Positions 37,501 to 49,600 of a stretch of 64,000 nt of DNA are shown piece after piece. A model generated the notes under the pieces. It saw nothing but the letters and a program-made list of their open reading frames with translations, ran no database searches and had not been told where the DNA came from. Source of the DNA: Branchiostoma belcheri (taxonomy: Eukaryota > Chordata > Leptocardii > Amphioxiformes > Branchiostomatidae); NCBI RefSeq assembly GCF_001625305.1, contig NW_017802491.1, forward strand, positions 1,363,102-1,427,101, written 5' to 3'. Position numbers and translations under genes: made by a program. Positions within the stretch are counted from its first letter, which is position 1; every line of letters starts with the position of its first letter.

Positions 37501-40500
37501 AAATTACTGTCAAAATATTTGATTAAATGCCAGAGTGTAAGCCTACATCAATTTATTTCTTGATTCTTAGACATTTTAATGTGAAAATTTAGCAAGTGGC
37601 CCAGATGAAAACAGAAGTATGGGTATAAAAACTTGAATTTCAGTAATACATGTACAATTGCTCAAAGTGTGTGCACAACCCTTAGACTCTGTTCCAAGTC
37701 AGTATTTCAATCAAGCATTATGCATAGTCAGAGAACCAAGAAATACATGTACAGATGATCTGGCCAAATGACTTCCAAGATTTCTTTGGCATGTGAGCTA
37801 TTTGTCATGACCATGTGTAACACCAACACTGTCACCCCCACAGGATGGTCAGTGGCAGGACGCCCTGAAGAACCTAAGTGACGACCTGGACGGCAAGCTG
37901 GACCGGTTGGAACTGGATCCCTTCAAGGAGTACATCCAAGGTCAGCTGAACAAGCTGAACAGGAAGATGGCCAAGGTCACAGAGATTGAGCAGCAGAAGG
38001 AACTGGACGAGGCTGCAGGCTTCAGGAAGTGAGTTCTGTGTCTGTTTTTCTACATGGCAATTATCACTGAGAACCATTTCACAACAAGGCATCTGAATTT
38101 GTTCTTTGATAATGGCAGTCTTCTTTATCAGAATACAATTTCTGACCGCTTGCCCTTTCTGTTGACAGGCAAATGTTCAGGTGCATCTCTTGTGACAGGC
38201 CAGTGACTATGACTGCTGGAGGGTGAGTTTTTGTTACAGTGAAACATATAATGCCATAAATAATGTGTATGTAAAGAAGAAAATGTAAGTCACATCATAT
38301 CCAGATTGTTTGTCTTACTGCTATTCTGTCCTTCTGATGGTTTTTACACAAATCACAAGCTATAGCTACAATGTTACTATTGTTAGTGATGAATAGTACA
38401 TTTACAAGTCTGAATATTGCTGCATGTTGTAGAATTAATTTGATATTAACATTGTTGATTTGAACATTGCTGCTTATTTCTCACCAGGCCTGTTCCGGCA
38501 TTGCCGAGCACCAACAGCCTACCGGTGACAGCAACACTCCGACCCTACACTACCTACGAACTGGAAAAGATTCGCCAGGAACAAAAGACGTATGTTCCCT
38601 GTCCATTTTCTTGTTTTTAACATCAGAAACCATGTCTTCTTCTTTCTTTGTTCATACATCTAGTTACGGTGTTGGAGATATTGAAACCCTAATTGATAAA
38701 CTTGATCAGCTCTAGTTACAGGTTTAGCTTTAGATTTTGAGAATGCAATCAGGCGTTGTGTTTCAGTAGTCCCAGTGTAGGAAGCGAGGACAATGCGACC
38801 AGGTTTCAGAAAACCATGGCTATGAGGAAGCTAGCTAAGCTGAAAAGGAAGAACATCCACCTGTACAGGCTAGTTATAAACCAGGGCATAGACCAGATCA
38901 TGGCAAAGCTCATGAAGAAACGCAGGCATCGTGGCAAGGACCAACTCCTCAAGTGTCAGGCAGCCAGGCTGCAGCCATTGCAAGGACCCACTGTGGGACC
39001 CACACTGCCATCGTAAGGTTTTAGATAGGGCCAAGTCTTCCATTGCAAGGTTTAAATAGGGACCAAGTCTTCCATATGAAGGCTTTAGATAGCGAACCAC
39101 TCTGCTATCATAAGGCTTTAGATAGGGACCAAGTCTTCCGCAGTAAATTCTTAGGTAGGCACCAAGTCTTCGATGTTAAAGCTTTAGATAGGGAGGCAAT
39201 AATTAGAAAAGCCAGCTGGTATGATCAGGTGCCAAACAACCTCTGGCCGGCCAAAGCACTCCAACCTATATGAGTATGCATGGTTACCAGGCTAACTCTT
39301 CCATCATAAGGCTTTAGGTTGGGACCCACTCTTCCGTTGTAACTCTTCCATAGTAATGTTTTAGACAGGGATGTTTTCCAAGTATGTGCTGGTATTTAGT
39401 CAGTTATTGCTTAGCTTTCATAGGCTTTTGTATGTTAGCAACAGTTTCTGATGACTTCTATACTTTTCTTTAGCTATCGTTGGAGACACAGAAGGTAACG
39501 AGTGCTTCAAAGTCATAACTCTCAGACCCACAACAAAACACATTCCACCTTTTTTTGGACCGTATTCGACAAAGTACAATCTTGCTTTCCAAATACATGT
39601 AGTCTATACCATATCATGTTTGTCTGCATGCCCAACTGGTGCTAAATGCACAAAATATAGTTTTTGAGGTTCAGCATATTCTATGATTGTACATGATTTA
39701 CATGGTGTTGATTTTTTTTCTGCTATGCACAAAAGAACAAACATTAACTTAACAAAGATAGTTCCTTCCTGGTGGCATAGTTGAAGTTGAATGCTGTTGT
39801 ATGTGTATGTTTATCTTGTTCTAGCCTGGCCTAGCAGGCTCCTTAGGACCTTGACCTATATGTGTGTATGTTGACAACTTGACATCAAGTTGTTTCTCCT
39901 GTTGTAGCCTGGCCCAGCCTGCCCCTCAGGACTATGACCTGTACTTCTCCCAGCCCCGCCCCTGTGGGGGGAGCCACACGATGACGTATCCCAACAAGAG
40001 ATTCACCAAACTCACAGCTGGCGGACAGTGAGTCTTCTGTTTCCTTACATATTTCCTTACACCTTTGAGTAGTCTTAGACAGCATTTACAACAGTACTGC
40101 TCATGTGTTCATCTATTGACTTTGAAACCAGTTTGATAAATAAGTTCTGAAGGACATTCTCTATATCCCTCTCCTGCTCACTTTTGCTGGATTCCAATAC
40201 AAAAACATTAATTTACAATTTGTCCTCTAATGTTACAGATACGTGGTAGAAGAGCAGCCACAGGTGCAGGTTTTCCATGTCAAGTAAGTATCAAAGTACC
40301 TCCACATCCATTTAAAAGATAACAAAGTTGGTAGACATTCTTGTTGCAGTTGGTGTACATATCTGTGTAACTTACTACAATTTTACATGACTCTCTAGGG
40401 AGGAGCTGGACATCATTGGAGCTGATGGGCACATCTACAAAGGCCGTGTGGAGATAGACGATGGGAGACTTCCCACCCTGACACAGGTAAGGGGACAACT

Positions 40501-41083
40501 CTCTTATCAGAACTGCTGCTGTCATGCATTAGATATGGCTATAATAATAATACTGCTTTCCAGCATGTTATGATTCTGTGGAAAGAGACTTTTACCAGCA
40601 GTAGTAATCAAACAATATGTTATGGCTGTTTTAAACTTTATTGTTAGTAAATGTGTATTGACAGAATGGTAAACTTAATGTCATACATTTAAAAAGGAAA
40701 GGTTAGGACATCAGGCAAGGTTAGGAATTGCCGAAATTGTTCATGTTGTTTGACAGTCAGTTTATTCTCATTAACAGCAGCCGAAGGCCCCGGTGTCGCC
40801 TGGTACTCAGAGGAGACGAGGACAGAAGCCTGCGTACTCCCCACGCTCTGACCAGCGCCCGTCACCGCCCGGCCGGCCCCAGTCCGCCCACGCCACCTCT
40901 CCCCGCCCCGGGTCCTCCGGCCAGCGACCCCACACCGCGGGCAGTCGGTCAGTCTCCAGAACCTCCCAGACGCACGTGATTGACGAGTCCACGGGGGAGC
41001 AGCAGCACTCTCCACCCCCGACAAGACAAGCCACACCCGGAGAGGGCGGGGCTGGACAGACAGAAGTGTCTGCCACTGCGTAA
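19523..41083 (+). CDS. QRICH2: QRICH2-like coiled-coil protein (DUF4795 family), 25 coding exons
   Basis: Exons: 19523-19993, 28063-28167, 28758-28847, 29088-29201, 29709-29744, 30260-30436, 30922-30976, 31568-31665, 32420-32902, 33197-33241, 34281-34316, 35146-35340, 35632-36078, 36518-36640, 36913-36987, 37228-37338, 37844-38028, 38169-38222, 38488-38589, 38767-39012, 39474-39494, 39908-40027, 40239-40283, 40399-40486 and 40778-41083. Every junction keeps frame; the total is about 1275 aa. Diagnostic stretches are FRCISCDRPVTMTAGG, LRPYTTYELEKIRQ, RPCGGSHTMTYP and ELDIIGADGHIYKGR, all close to mammalian QRICH2. The N-terminal domain (LSELVDLSLG) resembles C16orf96. The middle has coiled coils, a proline/serine-rich exon (32420-32902) and acidic low-complexity exons. 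QRICH2 is needed for sperm flagellum assembly, so an axonemal role is likely. The smallest exons (29709, 33197, 34281, 39474) are the least certain. Confidence 0.88.
19994..28062 (+). other. First intron of QRICH2, about 8.1 kb, no gene recognised
   Basis: The donor AAG|GTACGT and acceptor CCGACAG are good and in phase 0. I found no convincing exon of another gene on either strand; the open frames inside are short and composition-like. Stretches near 26.1-26.4 kb and 27.0-27.2 kb are less AT-rich than the rest and could be conserved enhancers, but this is only a compositional impression. Confidence 0.6.
31362..31432. repeat. (AATC)n microsatellite
   Basis: An imperfect run of AATC/ATTC units ends in a palindromic CGATCG stretch, within a QRICH2 intron. 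Confidence 0.85.
38985..39365 (+). repeat. Degenerate minisatellite (unit about 33 bp) overlapping a QRICH2 exon end
   Basis: About eight diverged units share a core like CTTTAGATAGGGACCAAGTCTTCCAT followed by nnTAAGG or nnAAGG. The first partial units form the last codons of the QRICH2 exon 38767-39012 (QGPTVGPTLPS), and the exon's donor GTAAGG is itself the repeat's ATCGTAAGG segment. Later units carry near-donor variants. Confidence 0.75.
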
Positions 41084-42680
41084 CTTCACATAACTCTCCT
41101 GGGGGTACCATAGCCACACTACCATATATACACACTACCATAGCCACTTGTCCTGCTCAACAGTTCCTTTATGTGCCTGTCTTGGCAAGCTGTTTTTATA
41201 ACTTTTTACTATTAAACAATTTTTAGCACTTCATGCTCACCTGAGAAGGGTACATTGTTGTTTGTTCAATTCAGTGTAAAGCTGGAGTAAAAGATGTTTC
41301 TGTAACCTAAGTGTTCTCTCCCCTGGTTAAGGTATAGTGAATGTTAGTATTTGTACAGTATGTTTAAAAGACAGTTTGTATAACCTGGCCATGTTTGTAC
41401 ATATCCCAACATGAGTCAGGGCCGAATTGCTGCTATGCAAAAGAAGATTCCAGTGAACGTATCTATCTATAACGTGAAATGTTTGTACATGTAGATGCAT
41501 TATTTTGTGATAAATGTGTAAATTGCCTTTAAACAAGCTGATTTCACAGCCATGATGCTTACTGTACTGCTTTAGCCAATTCTGTGTGCTGACGCTTGAT
41601 AAACTGTAATGCCACACTGTCAAGGGATGGACACACTGCACAAGCCATGTACATGTGAAAAATGCACCAAAAATAGAACTGCTTTCTGGTCTTTCTTATG
41701 ACCAGAGTGTGAAGTTTGATATGGATTTATGAAGAATGAACTATCTGTACATAAACAAATGCTTGATGTGCTTCCAAAGATGATTGATGTACAATGCAGT
41801 TATAGAGAATGATGCACCATCAGTGGACAGGGAGGCTGACTGTTTCTCTCTCACTGATTCTAGCTTTAGTATTTTCAAGCCACAGGCGTCGGCCACTTGC
41901 CATAGCACCATGTGTGTGTGCACCTGAGTGCCTTTTCTAGAAATGAAGTATTTAGGATATTTATCAAGATGATTCTACACAACCCTGCTTTTATGCACCT
42001 GATAGAAGTGCAATATACCAAATATTTAATGTGCACCAGACTTCAGTGTGGTCCAGTAAACATATAACGTTAACAGACATAAAGTCATTATACTTTTGTA
42101 TATACAGTAATGAAGTACACATCGAAGTCTCAAATGTTATATTTGTAGTTCCACACTTTTCAGCTTTTAAGAGTTTGCGTACTAGTGGTTCCCATGGAGT
42201 CATGCACATATATTTCCTGCTGTGCAATCACATACGAATGGCCAGTTTGAAATGTACCTTTGAATACTGAGTTTTAAGTGGTTAACATCTGCATTTAGCA
42301 ATTGTTTGGCAAAGTTTTGCTCCATTCTTCAGGTGCCTTTGAAATTTAAATGCAAAGAATTTCACTAGAAAACAAAAAAAAGTTCAAGAACGATTGAAAG
42401 CTGGTCTGATTTGAAGTAGGAGTCATTAGGATGATTTGATCTTGTTGCAACTGAACATTTATAATGCTGCTTGCTTGCTTGCTTTCTTTCATGCGCTTGT
42501 GCCATTTCCATGTTTCCCTATTTCTGTATATTGTCAACAGATATGATTTGCAGAGAAAAAAAATGTTGACTCGATAAGAAATCTGCACCTCATCATGTTG
42601 TATATTACCTGTTTGTCACTGCACTGCAATGGGTTTGGTCGTTTTTCAGACGGAATAAACGACACCTTATCACCGTAGTT
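41084..42680 (+). other. QRICH2 3' untranslated region
   Basis: The stretch after the QRICH2 stop is AT-rich and lacks long open frames. A possible early signal ATTAAA lies near 41210 and a good AATAAA at 42654-42659. A 34-base segment (41368-41401) recurs in an LLGL intron at 48556-48589. Confidence 0.6.
42654..42659 (+). promoter_or_regulatory. Polyadenylation signal, QRICH2
   Basis: This AATAAA is the last one on the plus strand before the tail-to-tail LLGL gene begins. Confidence 0.55.
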
Positions 42681-42987
42681 TTTACTGAGTGGACTCTTAT
42701 TTACTGCGCCAGATTTTACCAGAAAAGCGATTTTACCTTTAAAGGGAAATTAAAGCTGTTGGTTCTATACTACAATGTATAAGTACACACTTTTTAGAAT
42801 CATCAAAAATAAGTCAAGGGCTATTGCAAAGTCAGAATGCATCAGCCTCAGACATCTCTCAAATTGGGGGTGCGTACATGAACAGAGTAGCATACGTAAT
42901 CAAGAAAACACAATAGTCTTGTAAGTAGGAAGTAGGAAGCCACTCAAAATCACAAGTGCACAACAGTTACATTGTAATCCTTCAAAA

Positions 42988-43059
42988 TTTATTCTCCATC
43001 ATCCATAAAAACATTGGTACAATGAGAAAAAGGTCTGAGATAAAAATTTTTGGTTTATT
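42988..43059 (-). promoter_or_regulatory. Polyadenylation signals, LLGL (minus strand)
   Basis: TTTATT on the plus strand at 42988-42993 and at 43054-43059 reads as AATAAA on the minus strand, about 590-660 bases past the LLGL stop codon. Confidence 0.5.
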
Positions 43060-43649
43060 TCCACCCTACACCACGGCACACAGCACATAGTCAAGACCAC
43101 CACCATTTCTTCAGATGCAGCTAAATCACAGGGACATCCCAAGTGGGGAGTCAGTCTTCAAGTAAATCACCAATTAGGTTCCACACAAATACTCAAAAAG
43201 AAAAAAGCACCCAAGCGAAAAATAAGTCCCAGCTTAAGTAGCCACATTAACAGTGTCAAGCGTGCAGCGCACTACAAGGTCAAAGATCATCCAGTGCTTA
43301 CAATTAGCAGCCTCATGCGATATTGACAAGGCCTCCACCACAGCATTCTACAAAATGTACATTATTATTACCATACAAACAGGTTAGACCTCCAGAAAAA
43401 TTCATTTGTTAGGGTGTTAAAAACTCTTTTCCACCATCTCGATCCTGATCTCGGCTAGAATTGTTACAGAATCAGTAACTTTTCAGTTCATGGAATGGTA
43501 AGCATTGATCGGTCAGCAATTCATCATTTTCATCCTCACATCATTCTCAATAGCAATTTTCAAACATGATTCTACAGAGCAGGCTATGCCTGGTCAACCC
43601 TCCTCCAACACCAGCCTTGCCTGGCTCATACTCTACTACTTCTCAACAA

Positions 43650-46600
43650 CTACTTGTCGTCATCGCCCTCTGTGATTCTGAGTTCCTGCAGTGGTTCTGA
43701 TACTTGTTGGTCCTCTTGGTCTTCCTCTTTAAGTCCAGTGGTCTTAGTTGTCGGAATCTGAAACAAGGAAAACCGACAACTTCAAAATCACTGCAATGAA
43801 CCAATCCTGGAATGGACATGCATTATGTGCCAATCGTACTACTGTACTTGAACAGCATGCTTCACACTGCTGGTTTCTCCTGTGGAGTTATCCTAGCTAC
43901 CCTCTGGTGCAACATCTACAGATGAGTGGTAGGTGAGTGCTGCTACCGTCTTCCACATGCAAGTTGGAACCTACAGAACACAGGTGCCCAGACAGACAGA
44001 CAGACAGACGGCATGCAAGTGCACGGTTAGTTGGGGAGGGGAGGGCGGTTGGGAGGGGGAGTTGGGCGCACAAACCATTCAAGCATCTGACCTCATCATT
44101 AGCAACAATGCCTCCCTCTGTTTGTTCACTGTCTGCTGTTACAGCGTTTTCTGTTACAGCATCTTGCGTGCTGTTGGCTTGTTCCTCAGCACCAGCCTCC
44201 TCGTTAGGGGCTACGGGAGGGTCAAAGGAACACCCATCACTACTGCACCACCGAGAGGCCCAAACCTCACATGCCTCAAACCCAATGCCGGTCTGACACA
44301 ACACAGACTTCATTCCAGACTTTCCTGATTAAAATTTAGGTCATGCTACAACCAAGCTGCAAGTTTCATGGCAGTTAAGACTTCAGAATCTTTGACTGCA
44401 GTCATGTCTGGAAGCTGTGAGGACCATAAACTGTCATAAAAGCAGTACATCCTCCCCAAGAATGATGCTCACTGCAGAGACTTGAGGTAAAAGCAGGAGT
44501 ATAGAAATGCAGCACTGAATAATAGCTTTCTTGAGTCCACACAGTAAACCCCCATAGTAGGCATGTGGCATGCAGTAGTAGTACAATGTCATAAATTTTA
44601 TTCTTATTCCATAAATACAGGTCTGCTATTCACCCATTAAACAATAAATTCAAGTGTGCATTCAATTAGTCTTAAAAATATTAATGGAACCATTACAACA
44701 AAAGCCTAAAAAAATTGAAAAAAAAAACAACAACATAAGTACGTTTTCTGTCTTAAAAATTTAACTTAACTGTAGACAACCTTGAGGATTAATAATGCAG
44801 GACTGTAAACAAAGGCACAGGCATCAAGACTTACCTTCATCTACAGCAGGCTTGTCTGCACTGCCCTCATCTGGGCCTTCTTTTGACCTACAGAACATGT
44901 CAGAAGTGTTCAAGTTACCACCTCATCTTGCCTCAATGGCCATTTGTCTTAGATGTGATACTAGAAAAATGATTCTTACTTATTCTGGATGTAGGTGACA
45001 AAAGTGACCACCTATAAAGAAGCACAATGATGAAACAAAATAACAGATGAAACAACCTAGACCAACTAAGATGTCCAAATGAAACCAAATACTAACAGTA
45101 TGTAGACAGGAGTCCATTCCTCAGTTAAACTACAGAGAATATCTACTCAGCCACTTACGCGATGTAATCCTTGATTTCGTCCAGTGTGATGTCCCCGACT
45201 GAGTCCTTTGACTCGTCTGCTGTACTGTCCAGAATGCTGGTGTTCTCCAGGGTCTTCTGGATGTCAGCAAGCACACCTGTAAAACATCAACAACTCTGTA
45301 CTCCTGCAAACTTCAAGTTTATCTGCCATTCTATACTGAGTACTAAAGTGACTAAAAACAAAGCAATCTTTTAAAGGTATTCTATACACATTTAGAGAAT
45401 TATTGCACTGTTAGCTAACGAAAAAGCATCATGCTTTGTCTCTTAGTCTGAAGTTGGCTGCTTTATCTTTTTTTTAAATGTGAGGCCATGTTGATTTGAT
45501 TATATGGATGACATCCTCTGGGAACCCCAAAACTGATGCGAGCGTGCGAATAAAAAAAAAGTTTTGCAAAAAAAAAAGTTGCTTTCATGAAATCTACGTT
45601 GTTATGAAGGTCGAACAAATGACAGAGTATGGTATGGCGAATAATCTACTCTTTAAATTCATTTCTTTGCATTTTAGTTTTCTGTTTGATTTTGGCATTC
45701 TACGACGTTGGAATCATTTTCAAATATTTTTTTTTGCAACTTTTGGTATATATTTGCTCATTTTGCAACCGTTTTGTACAATTTACAGTGTGGTTGGAAA
45801 CTTTTTTTTTTTTGGAAACGGCCGAAAATTCATGCGCGCGCGGATGTCATCCATATAATCAAATCAACATGGCCTGAGGAATAAAAATGTTAGCTTACAA
45901 TAGCTGGTCTTCCTACCTTCTGCTTCATGTTCAGATTCTGGCTTTTCTGGTGCTGCTGCCTCCTCAGCTGCTGCTTCTTCTGTCTCATCCTCACTGTCAG
46001 GGGACCAGGGAAGTATTTTAGTCAAAGAACCCAACATAGCTCTGTCCCTTTCCTTGTAATATATGCATGTTATACAGTTCAAGGAAGAGACACTGTGAAA
46101 ACTGATCTGGACTTAACATTTTGCACATCATGCCTCTGTGCAAGACGAAAGAAGCACAGCCCTTCCTGTCAATTAGTGATTCTTGAAATACCTGTTGTTC
46201 TCCAATCCTCTCATTCAGGAACATTTGCTACACGCACTTTTGTAACATGCCTGGTAATGCAACTCTAAAGGATGTACATGTGTCTAATTCAGGTAAGATT
46301 TGGGACAGGAATTTCAGCCACAGAATCTTATCTCAACTGGACACTTGTCATTGATGTGAGTCCTGAAGCACCTTAAAATCACCATGTAAGACTGAAAGAA
46401 AGTGAGTGCGTAAGAACTAAACCACGGGCGAAGAGGCCCGGCTTTACACAGAGCATGCATTAGTGGTAATAATCTGCTTCCCCTCCTCCTGCTGTGCTGG
46501 TACCATGCAAGAGGAAAGACAGAACAGGGAGGAAACTTAGCCAAGAGNNNNNNNNNNNNNNNNNNNNAATGGAACCATTACAACAAAAGCCTAAAAAAAT

Positions 46601-49600
46601 TGAAAAAAAAAAACATAAGTACGTTTTCTGTCTTAAAGATTTAACTTAACTGTAGAGTACCTTGAGGATTAATAATGCAGGACTGTAAACGAAGGCACAG
46701 GCATCAAGACTTACCTTCATCTACAGCAGGCTTGTCTGCACTGCCCTCATCTGGGCCTTCTTTTGACCTACAGAACATGTCAGAAGTGTTCAAGTTACCA
46801 CCTCATCTTGCCTCAATGGCCATTTGTCTTAGATGTGATACTAGAAAAATGATTCTTACTTAATTCTGGATGTAGGTGACAAAACTGACCTATAAAGAAG
46901 CACAATGATGAAACAAAATAACAGATGAAACAACCTAGACCAACTAAGATGTCCAAATGAAACCAAATACTAACAGTATGTAGACAGGAGTCCATTCCTC
47001 AGTTAAACTACAGGGAATATCTATTTAGCCACTTACGCGATGTAATCCTTGATTTCGTCCAGTGTGATGTCCCCGACTGAGTCCTTTGACTCGTCCGCTG
47101 TACTGTCCAGAATGCTGGTGTTCTCCAGGGTCTTCTGGATGTCAGCAAGCACACCTGTAAAACATCAACAACTCTGTACTCCTGCAAACTTCAAGTTTAT
47201 CTGCCATTTTATATTGAGTACTAAAGTGACCAAAAACAAAGCAAACTTTTGAGGGTATTCTATACACATTTAGAGAAGTATAATGTGAGTATGAGCTGTA
47301 TTGCACTGCTAGCTAATGAAAAAGCATCATGCTTCATCTCTCAGTCTGAAGTCAGCTTCACTTTTAATGTGAGATGTGAGGGATAGAAATGTAAGCCATA
47401 CAATAGCTGATCTTCTTCTTACCTTCTGCTTCGTGTTCAGATTCTGGCTTTTCTGGTGCCGCTGCCTCCTCAGCTGCTGCTTCTTCTGTCTCATCCTCAC
47501 TGTCAGGGGACCAGGGAAGTATTTTAGTCAAAGAACCCAACATAGCTCTGTCCCTTTTCTTGCAATACATGCATATTATACAGTTCAAGGAAGAGACACT
47601 GTGAAGACTGATCTGGACTTAACATTTTGCACATCATGCCTCTGTATAAGACAAAAGGAGGATAGCCCTTCCTGTCAATAAATGATTCTTGAAATACCTG
47701 TTGTTCTCCAATCCTCTCATTCAGGAACATTTGCTACACGCACTTTTGTAACATGCCTGGTAATGCAACTCTAAAGGATGTACATGTGTCTAATTCAGGT
47801 AAGATTTGGGACAGGAATTTCAGCCACAGAATCTTATCTCAACTGGACACTGTCATTGATGTGAGTCCTGAAGCACCTTAAAATCACCATGTAAGACTGA
47901 AAGAAAGTGAGTGCGTAAGAACTAAACCACGGGCGAAGAGGCCCGGCTTTACACAGAGCATGCATTAGTGGTAATATCTGCTTCCCCCTCCTCCTGCTGT
48001 GCTGGTACCATGCAAGAGGAAAGACAGAACAGGGAGGAAAACTTAGCCAAGAGCTCTGCCTTACACTGGGTTTGGAGGGCTGGTTTCTACAACGATGGCA
48101 GGAACACTTGGAAGAGTCTCTGGTACACTGAAGGCATGGAAAATAGGAGAAGGATCATGAGTACGGGAATCAGGTCATGACAGATTACTACTAACTACAA
48201 AATCACTTGTAATCATGTAGGGATCTAGTACTACGATTCTCGATTGGTTTTGATTGTGATGATTGTAGTAGGAGCCAGTCCTGCCACGTGTGGCCAGTTC
48301 TAACCTTGCCGGCTTCTCCTCTTCAGTCTTCTCCCCCTCTCCCTCAGCCTCTGCTGGGGCCTCAGGTTCAGGTTCGGGGAGGGGGTGCGGGCCGGGCACC
48401 CTCGGGCAGTTCCAACATACACAGGGGTTCCACCGCCACCCTGGCCGACAACGTGCACCGCTGCAGTTCCGATGGGGACAGCAAGAAGAACGCTGGAGAC
48501 AAACGTTCACGTTAATACCACATTCATAAACTGTACATAATGAAAAACTTTCATTAAGACAGTTTGTATAACCTGGCCATGTTTGTACACTGCTACCTAG
48601 ATGGAAAGTGACAACACAACATTTCTCTTCTTGTGATCTTCTATCTTGGTGCTTTGATTTGATTCAAGATACTGAGTGCACAAGAATAGTTCGCAATCTG
48701 TACCTTCTCCGTCCCTGGTGAAGATGGTGGAGGTGATGCCGTTGATGTCCTCCTTTCTCATGCAGCTGTGCTGCACCTGCCTGCGCAGCTGTGGGATGCT
48801 GAACACCAGGAAGTCGCCCACATTGGTCACCAGACTCAGGTGCTGCTCCAAATGCTTCTCATCTGCAACAACAGGTGGTAATATGGTCAGCCTCCATTTG
48901 ATAACTTTTTGAGCTATGCTGTGGGAGAACAAACCAACAATCTAATTACAATAAACACTGGTAAAACAGGTAAAAGTAATGAGCCTCACCACTGCGGCTG
49001 CGATATTGTGTGAAGCCGACCTTCCTGACCCTGACTCCTTCCTTGGCTGTCAGCTTGTACTTGGTCTTCTCCTTCAGTCTGGGCAGAGTGAACACCTTAA
49101 ACTGTTCCTCGCTGGCGATCACCACAGTGTGGGCGCCGTTCATGTTGGGGGCGTCCGCCCGCTCGTGTTTCACGTCCATGGGGTCGGGCAGGGGTACGCT
49201 GCTGGCGTCCATCACACTTAGAGCCACGACGGGGGCACGATGCTTCAGCTGGACTTCTTTGCCTGTATAGGTCATAAGTCACTAACAATCACACATCCTT
49301 GTAGGAAAGAATTACATTTGAAAGAAGCCTGGATTAACATCTACTGATCTTAATTCAGTACAACCTGCACTCTACATAAGGACCATTGTAGCCACTCCTT
49401 AGCGGTCTTTAACCAATGATTACAATGTAATGGCTACCCATGAACCCTACCACAAATTCGGTACCACAATTAGAGTTGCTCTACGGAGGATGCCACAAGG
49501 GGAAAGATCTAGAGGCCGTCCAAAAAGAAACATGGAGAGAGAAACAAGGGGACAGGTCTTCTCCCTTGATGAAGCTACCAGAGTGGCGGCAGCCTGGACC

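Larger units (their letters stand above)
44683..46547 (-). repeat. Duplicated block of LLGL 3' exons, copy 1
   Basis: This block matches 46568-48053 along its length. It contains second versions of three LLGL exons (45917-45993, 45159-45276, 44835-44887) with almost identical coding sequence. It ends exactly at the N-gap and carries a 391-bp insertion absent from the other copy. Joining exon 46715-46767 (ending in phase 1) to 45917-45993 (needing phase 2) would break the frame. The block is therefore most likely the second haplotype placed in tandem, not a true duplication. Confidence 0.85.

Noticed and set aside
40689-41147. 152-aa minus-strand open frame
   Set aside because: It is antisense to the GC-rich final QRICH2 exon, whose plus-strand frame joins all upstream exons in phase.
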